DNA from: an uncultured Clostridia bacterium | Lineage (GTDB): Bacteria; Bacillota; Clostridia; Oscillospirales; Acutalibacteraceae | Assembly: GCA_946409885.1 (NCBI GenBank) | Contig: CAMJYF010000071.1 | Location: 1 to 7,702, forward strand | Direction of reading: 5' to 3' | Length of the DNA: 7,702 nucleotides | Shown: positions 1 to 5,828 of the stretch, piece after piece | Position numbering within the stretch: position 1 is the stretch's first letter | Layout of the letters: each line of letters starts with the position of its first letter | Translations under genes and position numbers: made by a program | The notes under the pieces: generated by a model | Told to the model about the DNA's origin: nothing | Databases searched by the model: none | Seen by the model: only the letters and a program-made list of their open reading frames with translations

Positions 1-117
1 ATGTTCGGCAGCATGAACGACCAGCTTTTGGAAGAGATCAAAGCCATTGACGTGAATACGCTGACGCCCCTTGAAGCGCTGACGAAATTATACGAGATCA
101 AAAAGCGGATCGTGTGA
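1..117 (+). CDS. mutS: DNA mismatch repair protein MutS, C-terminal end (partial)
   Basis: The window opens inside this gene. Frame 1 gives 38 residues and then TGA at 115-117. The tail contains IKAIDVNTLTPLEALTKLYE, the very conserved end of bacterial MutS (the stretch just after the ATPase domain that helps dimer contacts and ends in a Leu-rich helix followed by Lys residues). MutS is the mismatch-recognition ATPase that recruits MutL, whose gene follows after an inserted cassette. The A of the stop codon is also the first base of the left heptamer array, so the insertion abuts the reading frame and may have supplied part of the stop. The ATG at position 1 is internal, not a start. The identification rests on this short tail plus the mutL neighbour, but the motif is distinctive. 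Confidence 0.93.
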   Translation: MFGSMNDQLLEEIKAIDVNTLTPLEALTKLYEIKKRIV

Positions 118-170
118 GTGGATAGTGATTAGTGGATAGTGATTAGTGGTTAGTGAATAGTGATTGGTGG
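117..170 (+). repeat. Left heptamer array of the IVP cassette
   Basis: Seven head-to-tail 7-bp units run from 117 to 165: AGTGGAT, AGTGATT, AGTGGAT, AGTGATT, AGTGGTT, AGTGAAT, AGTGATT. A partial eighth unit (GGTGG) ends at 170. The consensus is AGTGRWT with variation only at positions 5 and 6. The array is the inverted counterpart of the one at 554-609. Set in register, most positions pair in RNA (two of the first five units pair perfectly and the others differ at one or two bases). The unit contains TGA and TAG, so every forward frame is closed. Confidence 0.93.
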
Positions 171-180
171 AAAGGGAGAG
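169..180 (+). promoter_or_regulatory. Purine-rich ribosome-binding site of the IVP gene
   Basis: GGAAAGGGAGAG directly follows the left repeat array. It is the only Shine-Dalgarno-like stretch before the gene. It lies downstream of the in-frame GTG at 160, which sits inside the repeat array, so it argues against that start and for TTG at 193 (gap of 12 bases) or CTG at 187 (gap of 6). Confidence 0.55.
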
Positions 181-192
181 ATTCGGCTGATA

Positions 193-555
193 TTGAGTTA
201 TCAGGATTTGCAGGTATGGCAAAAATCCATGGATCTGGTAGTCGAAATATATAAGATAGTGAAGTTGCTGCCCAAGGAAGAAACGTATGCGCTTTCGGAT
301 CAGATGAGAAGAGCCGCGGTGTCAATTCCATCCAATATTGCAGAGGGACAGCAACGGCAAACAACAAAGGAATTCAAATATTTCCTGTCGATTGCAAAAG
401 GCTCCTGTTCAGAATTGACGACGCAGTTATTGATCTGTCAACGAATCAATTATCTGACCAATTCGCAAGCGCAGTATGCTCTTTCACTTGCAGACGAAAT
501 CGGTAGAATGCTTACCGTATTGTCTTGCAATCTTTCAACAGCAAACCAACTCTAA
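193..555 (+). CDS. Four-helix bundle protein, 23S rRNA IVS-encoded (IVP/S23) family
   Basis: With TTG at 193 the product has 120 residues, typical for this all-helical family. It begins MSYQDLQVWQKSMDLVVEIY, the usual family opening. The signature QMRRAAVSIPSNIAEG follows, then a second conserved block, EFKYFLSIAKGSCSELTTQL (Phe, Ala-Lys-Gly-Ser, Glu-Leu, Gln-Leu). The family forms a pentameric barrel of four-helix bundles with a basic surface. It includes proteins encoded in rRNA intervening sequences and is related to Avd, which partners the reverse transcriptase of diversity-generating retroelements. The biochemical role of most members is unknown. A longer reading from GTG at 160 is open but starts inside the repeat array without a ribosome-binding site. 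The stop TAA (553-555) takes its last two bases from the right array. Lower GC than the flanking genes suggests acquisition. The family call is firm; the start is less so. Confidence 0.9.
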   Translation: MSYQDLQVWQKSMDLVVEIYKIVKLLPKEETYALSDQMRRAAVSIPSNIAEGQQRQTTKEFKYFLSIAKGSCSELTTQLLICQRINYLTNSQAQYALSLADEIGRMLTVLSCNLSTANQL

Positions 556-609
556 CCACTAACCACTAACCACTAACCACTAATCACTAATCACTAATCA
601 CTAACCACT
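554..609 (+). repeat. Right heptamer array of the IVP cassette
   Basis: Eight exact-period 7-bp units: AACCACT four times (554-581), AATCACT three times (582-602) and AACCACT once (603-609). This is the reverse complement of the AGTGGTT/AGTGATT units on the left. The array provides the last two bases of the IVP stop codon. A run of A (610-615) and the mutL ribosome-binding site (AAGGGAGG, 623-630) follow. TAA recurs in each unit junction, so all forward frames are closed. Its units are more uniform than those of the left arm, which suggests recent slippage or homogenisation. Confidence 0.94.
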
Positions 610-637
610 AAAAAACCGACCGAAGGGAGGTTCCCCC

Positions 638-2794
638 ATGGCCAAAATCAACGTGCTGCCCAAATCCGTCGCGGAATTGATCGCGGCGGGGGAGGTGGTG
701 GAGCGCCCGGCCTCCGTGGTAAAGGAGCTGGTGGAAAACTCCCTTGACGCCGGGGCCACCGCCATCACCGTGGAGATCCGCGGCGGCGGCATTGAATACA
801 TCCGGGTGACGGATAACGGCTGCGGCATCGCCCGGGAGGACGTGCGCACCGCCTTCATCAGCCACGCCACCAGCAAGATCGGCGGCGCGGAGGACCTGAA
901 CGCCATCTTTACCCTCGGCTTCCGGGGGGAGGCGCTGCCCTCCATCTGCTCCGTGGCCCGGATCCAGATGCTGACGCGCACCGCGGAGGAATCCGCCGGC
1001 GTCTGCTATACCGCCCAGGGGGGCGAGGAGACGTCGCTGGAGGACGCGGGCTGCCCCGTGGGCACCACCATGATCGTGCGCGACCTGTTTTACAACACCC
1101 CCGCCCGCATGAAATTTCTGAAAAGGGATATCACCGAGGGCGCCTACGTGGCCGACGTGGTGGCCAAAGAGGCCGTCGCCCATCCCGGGGTGCGGTTCAC
1201 CTTCCTCAAAAACGGGAAGGAGGCGCTTGCCACCCCCGGCGGCGGGGATCTTCACGCCGCCGTTTACGCCGTGTTCGGCAAAGAGGTGGCCCAGGCGCTG
1301 CTCCCCTGTGAATACGAATACAACGCCATTAAAATAAAGGGCTATCTGTCCCGCCCGCTGAACAACCGCCCCAACCGGAACATGCAGTACTTTTTCGTCA
1401 ACGGCAGGTACGTGCGCATTCCGGCGGCGGCCCTGGCGCTGGACGAGGCCTATAAAAACAGGATCATGGTGGGCAAGTTCCCCATGTGCTTCCTGTTTCT
1501 GGAGATCCCGGCGGACCGGCTGGACGTGAACGTCCACCCCGCCAAAACCGAGGTCCGCTTTTCCGACGACCGTGCCATCTTTGAAACGGTCTTCTACGCC
1601 GCCCGTTCCGCGCTGGCCAAAGGGGATACCCGGCGCCCCTCCGTAGAGCTGAAAAAGCCCGTGGCGCTGGGCAAGCCCCTGCCAACGGGAGAGCAGATGG
1701 CGATGAAGAGTTCGGAATGCGGAATGCGGAATGCGGAATTATCCTGCGGTGCGGCGCGGGTGAATGCGGAAGGCGGAATGCGGAACGCCGAATTATCAGG
1801 CGGCGCGGCGCAGCCGATACAGTCGGAAGTCGTCAGTCGGAAGTCGGAAGCCATTGGCGTTCTGCGGGATACCTCTTCCGTATTCGGACAACAGGAGAAC
1901 AGACCGCAGGAATCGCCCAACAAAACGGCGGCGGGAATTTCGCCAGAATCGCCCGAAGACAGGGCGGCGGGAAATCCGCCAAAATCGCCGGACGAAACGA
2001 ATGCGAATACAGCGCCGCAGAAATCGCCGGACGAAGCGATTGCGGATAAAGCGCCGCGATCTCCGGAAGATAAAACAGCGGACGTGCCGCCGGAGGTTTC
2101 CGCGGTATCCTCCGGCGTCATAACTCCGCATTCCGAATCCCGCCTTCCGCATTCTCAGCGCGTGGATTACGCCGCGGCGTTCGCGGAGGTTTCCGCCAAA
2201 AAAGTCAACATCGATATCGCTTATGACGAGCCGGAATACCGCATTGTCGGCGAGGTCTTTTCCACTTATATTATCGTGGAAAGCGGCAGCAAGGTGCTGA
2301 TCATCGACAAGCACGCCGCCCACGAGCGCATCCTTTTCAATTCCCTCTCCAAGGGGGGCTTCCACTCCCAGCTGCTGCTGTCGCCGGTCACGGTGCGGCT
2401 TTCCGCGAAGGAATACACCGCGGTGCTGGACAATCTGGAGGTCTTCTCCCGGGCGGGTTACGCCGTGGAGGATTTCGGCGGAAGCTCTGTGATCGTGCGG
2501 GAGTGCCCGGTGGTGCTGGAGCAGGAGGACGTGGCCTCCCTGGTGGCCGAAATAGCCGGGGAGCTGGCCCGCGGCAACCTGCGCCCCGTGCCGGAAAAGC
2601 TGGAATGGCTGTGGGATTCCACCGCCTGCCGCGCGGCTGTCAAGGCCGGGCGGGACCTGAAGCCCGGCGACGCGCAGGCGCTGGTCAAACAATTGCTGTC
2701 GGACGACAGCGTGCGGTACTGCCCCCACGGCAGACCCGTTATATATGAACTCACGAAGCGCGAGCTGGAAAAACAGTTCGGCAGATCAGGATAA
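638..2794 (+). CDS. mutL: DNA mismatch repair protein MutL with repeat-built linker
   Basis: 718 residues, about 90 longer than Bacillus subtilis MutL. The ATG at 638 has a strong ribosome-binding site (AAGGGAGG, 623-630). The GHKL ATPase domain shows the catalytic Glu30/Asn34 (ELVENSLDAG), DNGCGI (59-64), HATSKI (76-81) and GFRGEAL (94-100). The C-terminal domain carries the metal/endonuclease motifs of MutH-less bacteria: DKHAAHER (557-564), ACR (663-665) and CPHGRP (695-700). It should therefore nick DNA after MutS recruits it. In the usual DQHA(X)2E(X)4E motif the Gln is Lys here and the second Glu is Asn568. A possible clamp-binding segment is QLLLSP at 578-583. The linker, about residues 358-507, consists of heptamer arrays, an 18-residue duplication and 12-13 residue Ser-Pro-Asp/Glu repeats, and is probably disordered. 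The frame stays open throughout, so the gene appears intact. Linkers of MutL proteins vary widely in length, so function is probably preserved. Confidence 0.97.
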   Translation: MAKINVLPKSVAELIAAGEVVERPASVVKELVENSLDAGATAITVEIRGGGIEYIRVTDNGCGIAREDVRTAFISHATSKIGGAEDLNAIFTLGFRGEALPSICSVARIQMLTRTAEESAGVCYTAQGGEETSLEDAGCPVGTTMIVRDLFYNTPARMKFLKRDITEGAYVADVVAKEAVAHPGVRFTFLKNGKEALATPGGGDLHAAVYAVFGKEVAQALLPCEYEYNAIKIKGYLSRPLNNRPNRNMQYFFVNGRYVRIPAAALALDEAYKNRIMVGKFPMCFLFLEIPADRLDVNVHPAKTEVRFSDDRAIFETVFYAARSALAKGDTRRPSVELKKPVALGKPLPTGEQMAMKSSECGMRNAELSCGAARVNAEGGMRNAELSGGAAQPIQSEVVSRKSEAIGVLRDTSSVFGQQENRPQESPNKTAAGISPESPEDRAAGNPPKSPDETNANTAPQKSPDEAIADKAPRSPEDKTADVPPEVSAVSSGVITPHSESRLPHSQRVDYAAAFAEVSAKKVNIDIAYDEPEYRIVGEVFSTYIIVESGSKVLIIDKHAAHERILFNSLSKGGFHSQLLLSPVTVRLSAKEYTAVLDNLEVFSRAGYAVEDFGGSSVIVRECPVVLEQEDVASLVAEIAGELARGNLRPVPEKLEWLWDSTACRAAVKAGRDLKPGDAQALVKQLLSDDSVRYCPHGRPVIYELTKRELEKQFGRSG
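1711..1800 (+). repeat. GGAATGC heptamer array with 54-bp in-frame duplication, inside mutL
   Basis: GGAATGC is repeated three times without change at 1714-1734, followed by GGAATTA. A second, more degenerate copy (GGAAGGC, GGAATGC, GGAACGC and a CGAATTA end) occupies 1768-1797. The two copies are offset by exactly 54 bp: AATTATC occurs at 1737-1743 and at 1791-1797. The protein therefore reads GMRNAELS twice, 18 residues apart. The second copy matches the reverse complement of 2119-2156. The unit length is not a multiple of three, so gain or loss of a single unit would shift the mutL frame. Confidence 0.9.
1821..1852 (+). repeat. AGTCGGA heptamer array inside mutL
   Basis: Four 7-bp units (AGTCGGA, AGTCGTC, AGTCGGA, AGTCGGA) followed by a partial AGCC. 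The sequence differs from the GGAATGC array 20 bases upstream but has the same period and the same purine-rich strand. It is read in frame as part of the linker. Confidence 0.85.
1911..2095 (+). repeat. Degenerate 36-39 bp minisatellite in the mutL linker
   Basis: Five in-frame tandem units begin near 1911, 1947, 1983, 2022 and 2058. Each opens AATCGCC(C/G) or a close variant. The protein units are 12-13 residues long: SPNKTAAGISPE, SPEDRAAGNPPK, SPDETNANTAPQK, SPDEAIADKAPR and SPEDKTADVPPE. They are acidic, rich in Pro and Ser, and have no hydrophobic core, as expected of a flexible tether. All unit lengths are multiples of three, so copy-number change here would keep the frame, unlike the neighbouring heptamers. 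Confidence 0.85.
2126..2156 (+). repeat. Inverted GCATTCC heptamer array inside mutL
   Basis: Four 7-bp units at 2128-2155 (GCATTCC, GAATCCC, GCCTTCC, GCATTCT) are the reverse complement of the GGAATGC-type array at 1711-1800. The match extends slightly outward, with TAACTCC here against GGAATTA there. The two arms face each other about 330-410 bp apart and enclose the AGTCGGA array and the minisatellite. This repeats on a similar scale the layout around the IVP gene. Confidence 0.87.
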
Positions 2795-2820
2795 AATAAA
2801 AACAGAGACTGACAAGAGAC

Positions 2821-3783
2821 ATGAACAAGATCCCGGCCATCGTGGTGGTGGGCGCCACGGCCTCCGGCAAAACCGCGCTGGCGGTGGCGCTGGCCAAAGA
2901 GTGCGGGGGAGAGGTGATCTCCGCCGATTCCATGCAGATCTATCAGGGCATGGATATCGCCACCGCCAAGCCTACCCCGGCGGAAACAGAGGGCGTGCCC
3001 CATCATATGATGGATTTTCTGCCCGTGACGGAAACCTACAGCGTGGCCCGCTACGTAGAGGAGGCCAACCGGATCGCGGGGGAGATCTTTTCCCGGGGCC
3101 GCATCCCCGTGGTGGCGGGCGGCACGGGGCTGTATGTGGATTCGCTGATCGACAATATCGTCTTTGAGGACGAACCGGACAACGCCGCCATCCGCATGGC
3201 GCTGCGGGAGCGGCGGGAGAAGGAGGGGATGGAAGCCCTCTTTGCGGAGCTGGAGCGGGTGGACCCCGCCGCCGCGGCCCGGCTGCACGTCCACAACGAA
3301 AACCGCGTGCTGCGGGCGCTGGAGGTGTACTACCTCACCGGGGAGACCCTTTCCGAACGGCAAAGGCGGTCCCGGCTGGCGGAATCCCCCTTCAACGCCC
3401 TGTGGATCGGGCTGGATTACCGGGACCGGCAGCGGCTGTATGACCGCATCGACCGCCGGGTGGAGGACATGCTGGCCCGGGGGCTGCTGCAAGAGGCGGC
3501 GGACTACTACCGCCTGCCCGGGGCGGCCACCGCCTCGCAGGCCATCGGCTACAAGGAGCTGAAGGGCTATTTCAGCGGGGAACTGACGCTGGAGGAGGCG
3601 GCGGACAACCTGAAAAGGGCCACCCGCCGGTACGCCAAACGCCAGCTGACATGGTTCCGGAAGAACGAACGCATCCACTGGCTGTACCGCGACGGCAAAA
3701 GCGGGGAGGAGACCGCGCGGGAGGCAGCCGCCCTTGCGGCGGCGTGGCTGCGGCAACAGAAGGGAGGAGATGACCCGGTATGA
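2821..3783 (+). CDS. miaA: tRNA dimethylallyltransferase MiaA
   Basis: 320 residues, close to the usual length of about 310-320. MiaA transfers a dimethylallyl group from DMAPP to N6 of A37 in tRNAs that read UNN codons, the first step towards (methylthio-)i6A, which stabilises codon pairing. Visible motifs are the P-loop GATASGKT (11-18), DSMQIYQGMDIATAKP starting at Asp36, GGTGLY (100-105), HNENRVLRALEVY (158-170), the ASQAIGYKEL segment and the C-terminal RATRRYAKRQLTWFR. The gene starts 26 bases after mutL and has only a weak purine-rich upstream site (AAGAG). A mutS-mutL-miaA order is common in Firmicutes. Its stop overlaps the next start (ATGA, 3780-3783), so translation is probably coupled. 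Confidence 0.97.
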   Translation: MNKIPAIVVVGATASGKTALAVALAKECGGEVISADSMQIYQGMDIATAKPTPAETEGVPHHMMDFLPVTETYSVARYVEEANRIAGEIFSRGRIPVVAGGTGLYVDSLIDNIVFEDEPDNAAIRMALRERREKEGMEALFAELERVDPAAAARLHVHNENRVLRALEVYYLTGETLSERQRRSRLAESPFNALWIGLDYRDRQRLYDRIDRRVEDMLARGLLQEAADYYRLPGAATASQAIGYKELKGYFSGELTLEEAADNLKRATRRYAKRQLTWFRKNERIHWLYRDGKSGEETAREAAALAAAWLRQQKGGDDPV

Positions 3784-5075
3784 GCGGGGAAATCAAAAAG
3801 ATGAAAAAGGAGCGGGAGGGCATCCCCACCGATATCGATATCGAGATCGCCTCGCCCAAGGCGAAGGCGGCGCTGGTGGCGCTGGTGGCGCTGCTGATCC
3901 TTACGTTTTCGGTCTATCAGGTATATATGGTCAAGGGGTCCCACGTGAACATGAAGACCCAGACCGCGCTGTATCAGACGGTCACCCGCAGCGTTACCGC
4001 GGACGGCTTTGTGCTGCGGGAGGAGCAGTACGTGCGCAACCCCTATGCCGGCACGGTGGTGCCTGCCGTTTCCAACGGCACCAAGGTGGCGGCGGGGGAT
4101 ACGGTCTCCAAGGTGTTTTCCTCCGACGAGGCCGCGGCGGCCGCCGCCCGGCTGCAGGAGCTGGATGAATCCATCGAGTTCTATCATACGGTGATCTCGG
4201 CCAGCGCCGGCGTGCAGCCGGCGGATCTGGAGCTGTACAAGCAGAGCGTGGTGGACGCGCTGATCGATCTGACGGACGCGGCCGACGGGGGCGACCTGAC
4301 CCGCTTCGGCGCGCTCTCCCGGGAGCTGCGGGCCGCCATGACCAAAAAGCAGATCGCCTACGGCAGCCAGGTGGACGTGTCGGACAAGCTGGCGGAGCTG
4401 CTCAGCGAGCGCAGCGCCATGCAGCGGCAGCTGCTCACCTTTTCCTCCGTCACGGCGGAGGAAGCCGGTTATTACGTGGCCTCCTCCGACGGCTTTGAAA
4501 ACGCCGTTCCCTATGAGGACGCGCTGACCCTTACCACGGAGGACGTGGACCGGCTGAACGGCATGGAGGCCCCCGCGGTCCCCGGCGGCACGGTGGGAAA
4601 GCTGGTGACCAAATTCAACTGGTACCTGGTGTGCAACGTAAAGGCCAAGGAGATCGACGGCATCGTATCCGGCAAAAGCGTCGCCGTGATCTTCCCGGAT
4701 TCGGCGGTGGGCTCCGTCAATATGTACGTTTCCGCCATCAACGCCGAAAAGAACAGCGAATACGTCACGCTGATCCTGAAGAGCAACAAGATGAGCGCCG
4801 CCATCGCCTCGCTGCGCAAACAGCCCGTCAAGATCTGCGTGGAAAAATACCAGGGCTTCGTGGTGGAGCCCAAGGCGGTGCGGACGGTGGACGGCGTTAC
4901 CGGCGTGTACGTGAAGCTGGGCAATATCGTGCGGTTCCGCAAGATCGATATCGGCTACAGCGACGACAGCATGATCCTGGCCACCGTGCCGGACGGGGAC
5001 AGCGGCTACCTGAAGCAATACGACGAAATCATTATAGAAGGAACGGACCTGTATGACGGAAAGAATATCGACTGA
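3780..5075 (+). CDS. HlyD-like single-pass membrane protein with lipoyl-type domain
   Basis: 431 residues. The start overlaps the miaA stop by 4 bases and has a strong ribosome-binding site (AGGGAGGAG, 3761-3769). A charged cytoplasmic N-terminus (1-29) precedes one membrane helix at about 30-51. The extracytoplasmic part has a barrel-sandwich/lipoyl-like strand region around 84-110 (RNPYAGTVVPAVSNGTKVAAG), a helical, probably coiled-coil region at about 115-225, and a C-terminal beta-rich part (about 270-425). This is the layout of membrane-fusion/HlyD adaptors. No transporter ATPase or permease gene lies in the window, so an export role is unsupported. Related proteins in Clostridia are often annotated as HlyD-family adaptors. 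Its place before yggS, sepF and divIVA suggests an envelope or division role, which is inference. The fold family is fairly sure; the function is unknown. Confidence 0.8.
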   Translation: MSGEIKKMKKEREGIPTDIDIEIASPKAKAALVALVALLILTFSVYQVYMVKGSHVNMKTQTALYQTVTRSVTADGFVLREEQYVRNPYAGTVVPAVSNGTKVAAGDTVSKVFSSDEAAAAAARLQELDESIEFYHTVISASAGVQPADLELYKQSVVDALIDLTDAADGGDLTRFGALSRELRAAMTKKQIAYGSQVDVSDKLAELLSERSAMQRQLLTFSSVTAEEAGYYVASSDGFENAVPYEDALTLTTEDVDRLNGMEAPAVPGGTVGKLVTKFNWYLVCNVKAKEIDGIVSGKSVAVIFPDSAVGSVNMYVSAINAEKNSEYVTLILKSNKMSAAIASLRKQPVKICVEKYQGFVVEPKAVRTVDGVTGVYVKLGNIVRFRKIDIGYSDDSMILATVPDGDSGYLKQYDEIIIEGTDLYDGKNID

Positions 5076-5781
5076 GCAAGAGCCCGATCTGGGGTATATT
5101 GATGAAAATTATAAATATATAAAAGAAAGGGTGGACGCGGCCGCTGTCAAAAGCGGCCGGACCCCGGCGGACGTGCGGCTGATGGCGGTCACCAAGACCG
5201 TGGCGCCGTATATCATCAACCGGGCCATCGCCTGCGGCGCGAGGCTGATCGGCGAAAACAAGGTGCAGGAGCTGCTGGGCAAGCTGGACGACCTGCGCAC
5301 GGAGGGGCTGGAAATGCACATCATCGGCCATCTCCAATCCAACAAGGTAAAAAAGATCATTACCACGGTGGCCATGATCCAGTCGGTGGATTCCCTCAGC
5401 CTGGCGCAGGAGATCTCCCGGCGGGCGGTGGAAAGCGGCGTGGTCATGGACGTGCTGACCGAGGTGAACATCGGCTGCGAGTGGTCCAAAACGGGCTTTG
5501 CCTGCGAGGAGCTGACCGAGCGCTCCCTGGAGATCGACGCCCTGCCCGGCGTGAACGTGCGCGGCTTTATGGCCATTCCGCCCGTGTGCGAAACGGAGGC
5601 GGAGGCCCGGGGCTATTTCGCCCGGGTGCGCGGTCTGTTTGAGGACGCGAAGCCGCGGTTCGGCAAGGCGGATTTCGATACCCTGTCCATGGGCATGTCC
5701 GCCGACTATGAGGCGGCCATTCTGGAAGGCGCCACCCTGGTGCGGGTGGGCAGCGCCCTGTTCGGCAGGCGCAGATACTAA
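5053..5781 (+). CDS. yggS: YggS/PROSC-family pyridoxal phosphate homeostasis protein
   Basis: 242 residues; overlaps the preceding gene by 23 bases, with a ribosome-binding site GAAGGA at 5037-5042. This cytosolic single-domain protein folds like the N-terminal barrel of alanine racemase, binds PLP and keeps PLP and amino-acid pools balanced; no catalytic reaction is established. Lys48 in RLMAVTKTV is the expected PLP Schiff-base residue. Other family motifs are GENKVQE (67-73), HIIGHLQSNK (89-98), EVNIGCEWSKTGF, and SMGMSADYEAAI (from 212) followed by RVGSALFG at the phosphate-binding end. About a dozen residues precede the usual family start, but the ribosome-binding site supports this ATG. 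Proximity to sepF is typical of Gram-positive bacteria (ylmE in the Bacillus ylm cluster). Confidence 0.96.
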   Translation: MTERISTEQEPDLGYIDENYKYIKERVDAAAVKSGRTPADVRLMAVTKTVAPYIINRAIACGARLIGENKVQELLGKLDDLRTEGLEMHIIGHLQSNKVKKIITTVAMIQSVDSLSLAQEISRRAVESGVVMDVLTEVNIGCEWSKTGFACEELTERSLEIDALPGVNVRGFMAIPPVCETEAEARGYFARVRGLFEDAKPRFGKADFDTLSMGMSADYEAAILEGATLVRVGSALFGRRRY

Positions 5782-5828
5782 TCATACTGTAAGTAAACAA
5801 TCAGAGATAAAAAGGAAGGTACAAAAGC

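Larger units (their letters stand above)
117..609 (+). mobile_element. Candidate one-gene insertion: IVP gene between inverted heptamer arrays
   Basis: A 493-bp unit is defined by facing 7-bp repeat arrays at 117-170 and 554-609, with one small gene between them and almost no spare sequence. It separates mutS from mutL, which are normally adjacent. Its base composition differs from its surroundings: 193-252 has 22 G+C of 60, while the first 60 bases of mutL have 36 of 60. No transposase, reverse transcriptase or clear target-site duplication is visible, so any movement would need factors in trans. Known 23S rRNA intervening sequences carry the same protein family and are bounded by inverted ends that pair into a stem. 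Calling this a mobile element is an inference from layout and composition. Confidence 0.5.

Noticed and set aside
160..192. GTG at 160 as the IVP gene start
   Set aside because: It lies within the repeat array, has no ribosome-binding site upstream, and adds 11 residues not typical of the family.
117..609. Heptamer arrays as a CRISPR array
   Set aside because: Units are 7 bp and directly adjacent with no spacers, and the two arrays are in opposite orientation around a gene.
117..609. Complete diversity-generating retroelement because of the Avd-like protein
   Set aside because: No reverse transcriptase gene and no template/variable repeat pair are present. IVP proteins occur widely without them.
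100..625. Target-site duplication flanking the IVP cassette
   Set aside because: Sequences just outside the arms (GATCGTGTG on the left, AAAAAACCGACC on the right) share no convincing direct repeat.
1594..2121. Antisense gene across the mutL linker
   Set aside because: The open frame results from GC-rich, stop-free repeats. Its product is a low-complexity mirror of the minisatellite, without a recognisable domain or start signal.
3567..5018. Long minus-strand open frame opposite the HlyD-like gene
   Set aside because: Its His/Gly/Arg-rich composition is typical of the reverse strand of a GC-rich gene, and the plus-strand gene has clear family features.
5095..5130. Internal promoter at the AT-rich start of yggS
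   Set aside because: TATAAATATATAAA is conspicuous but encodes the conserved ENYKYIKE region, and no -35 element at proper spacing is evident.
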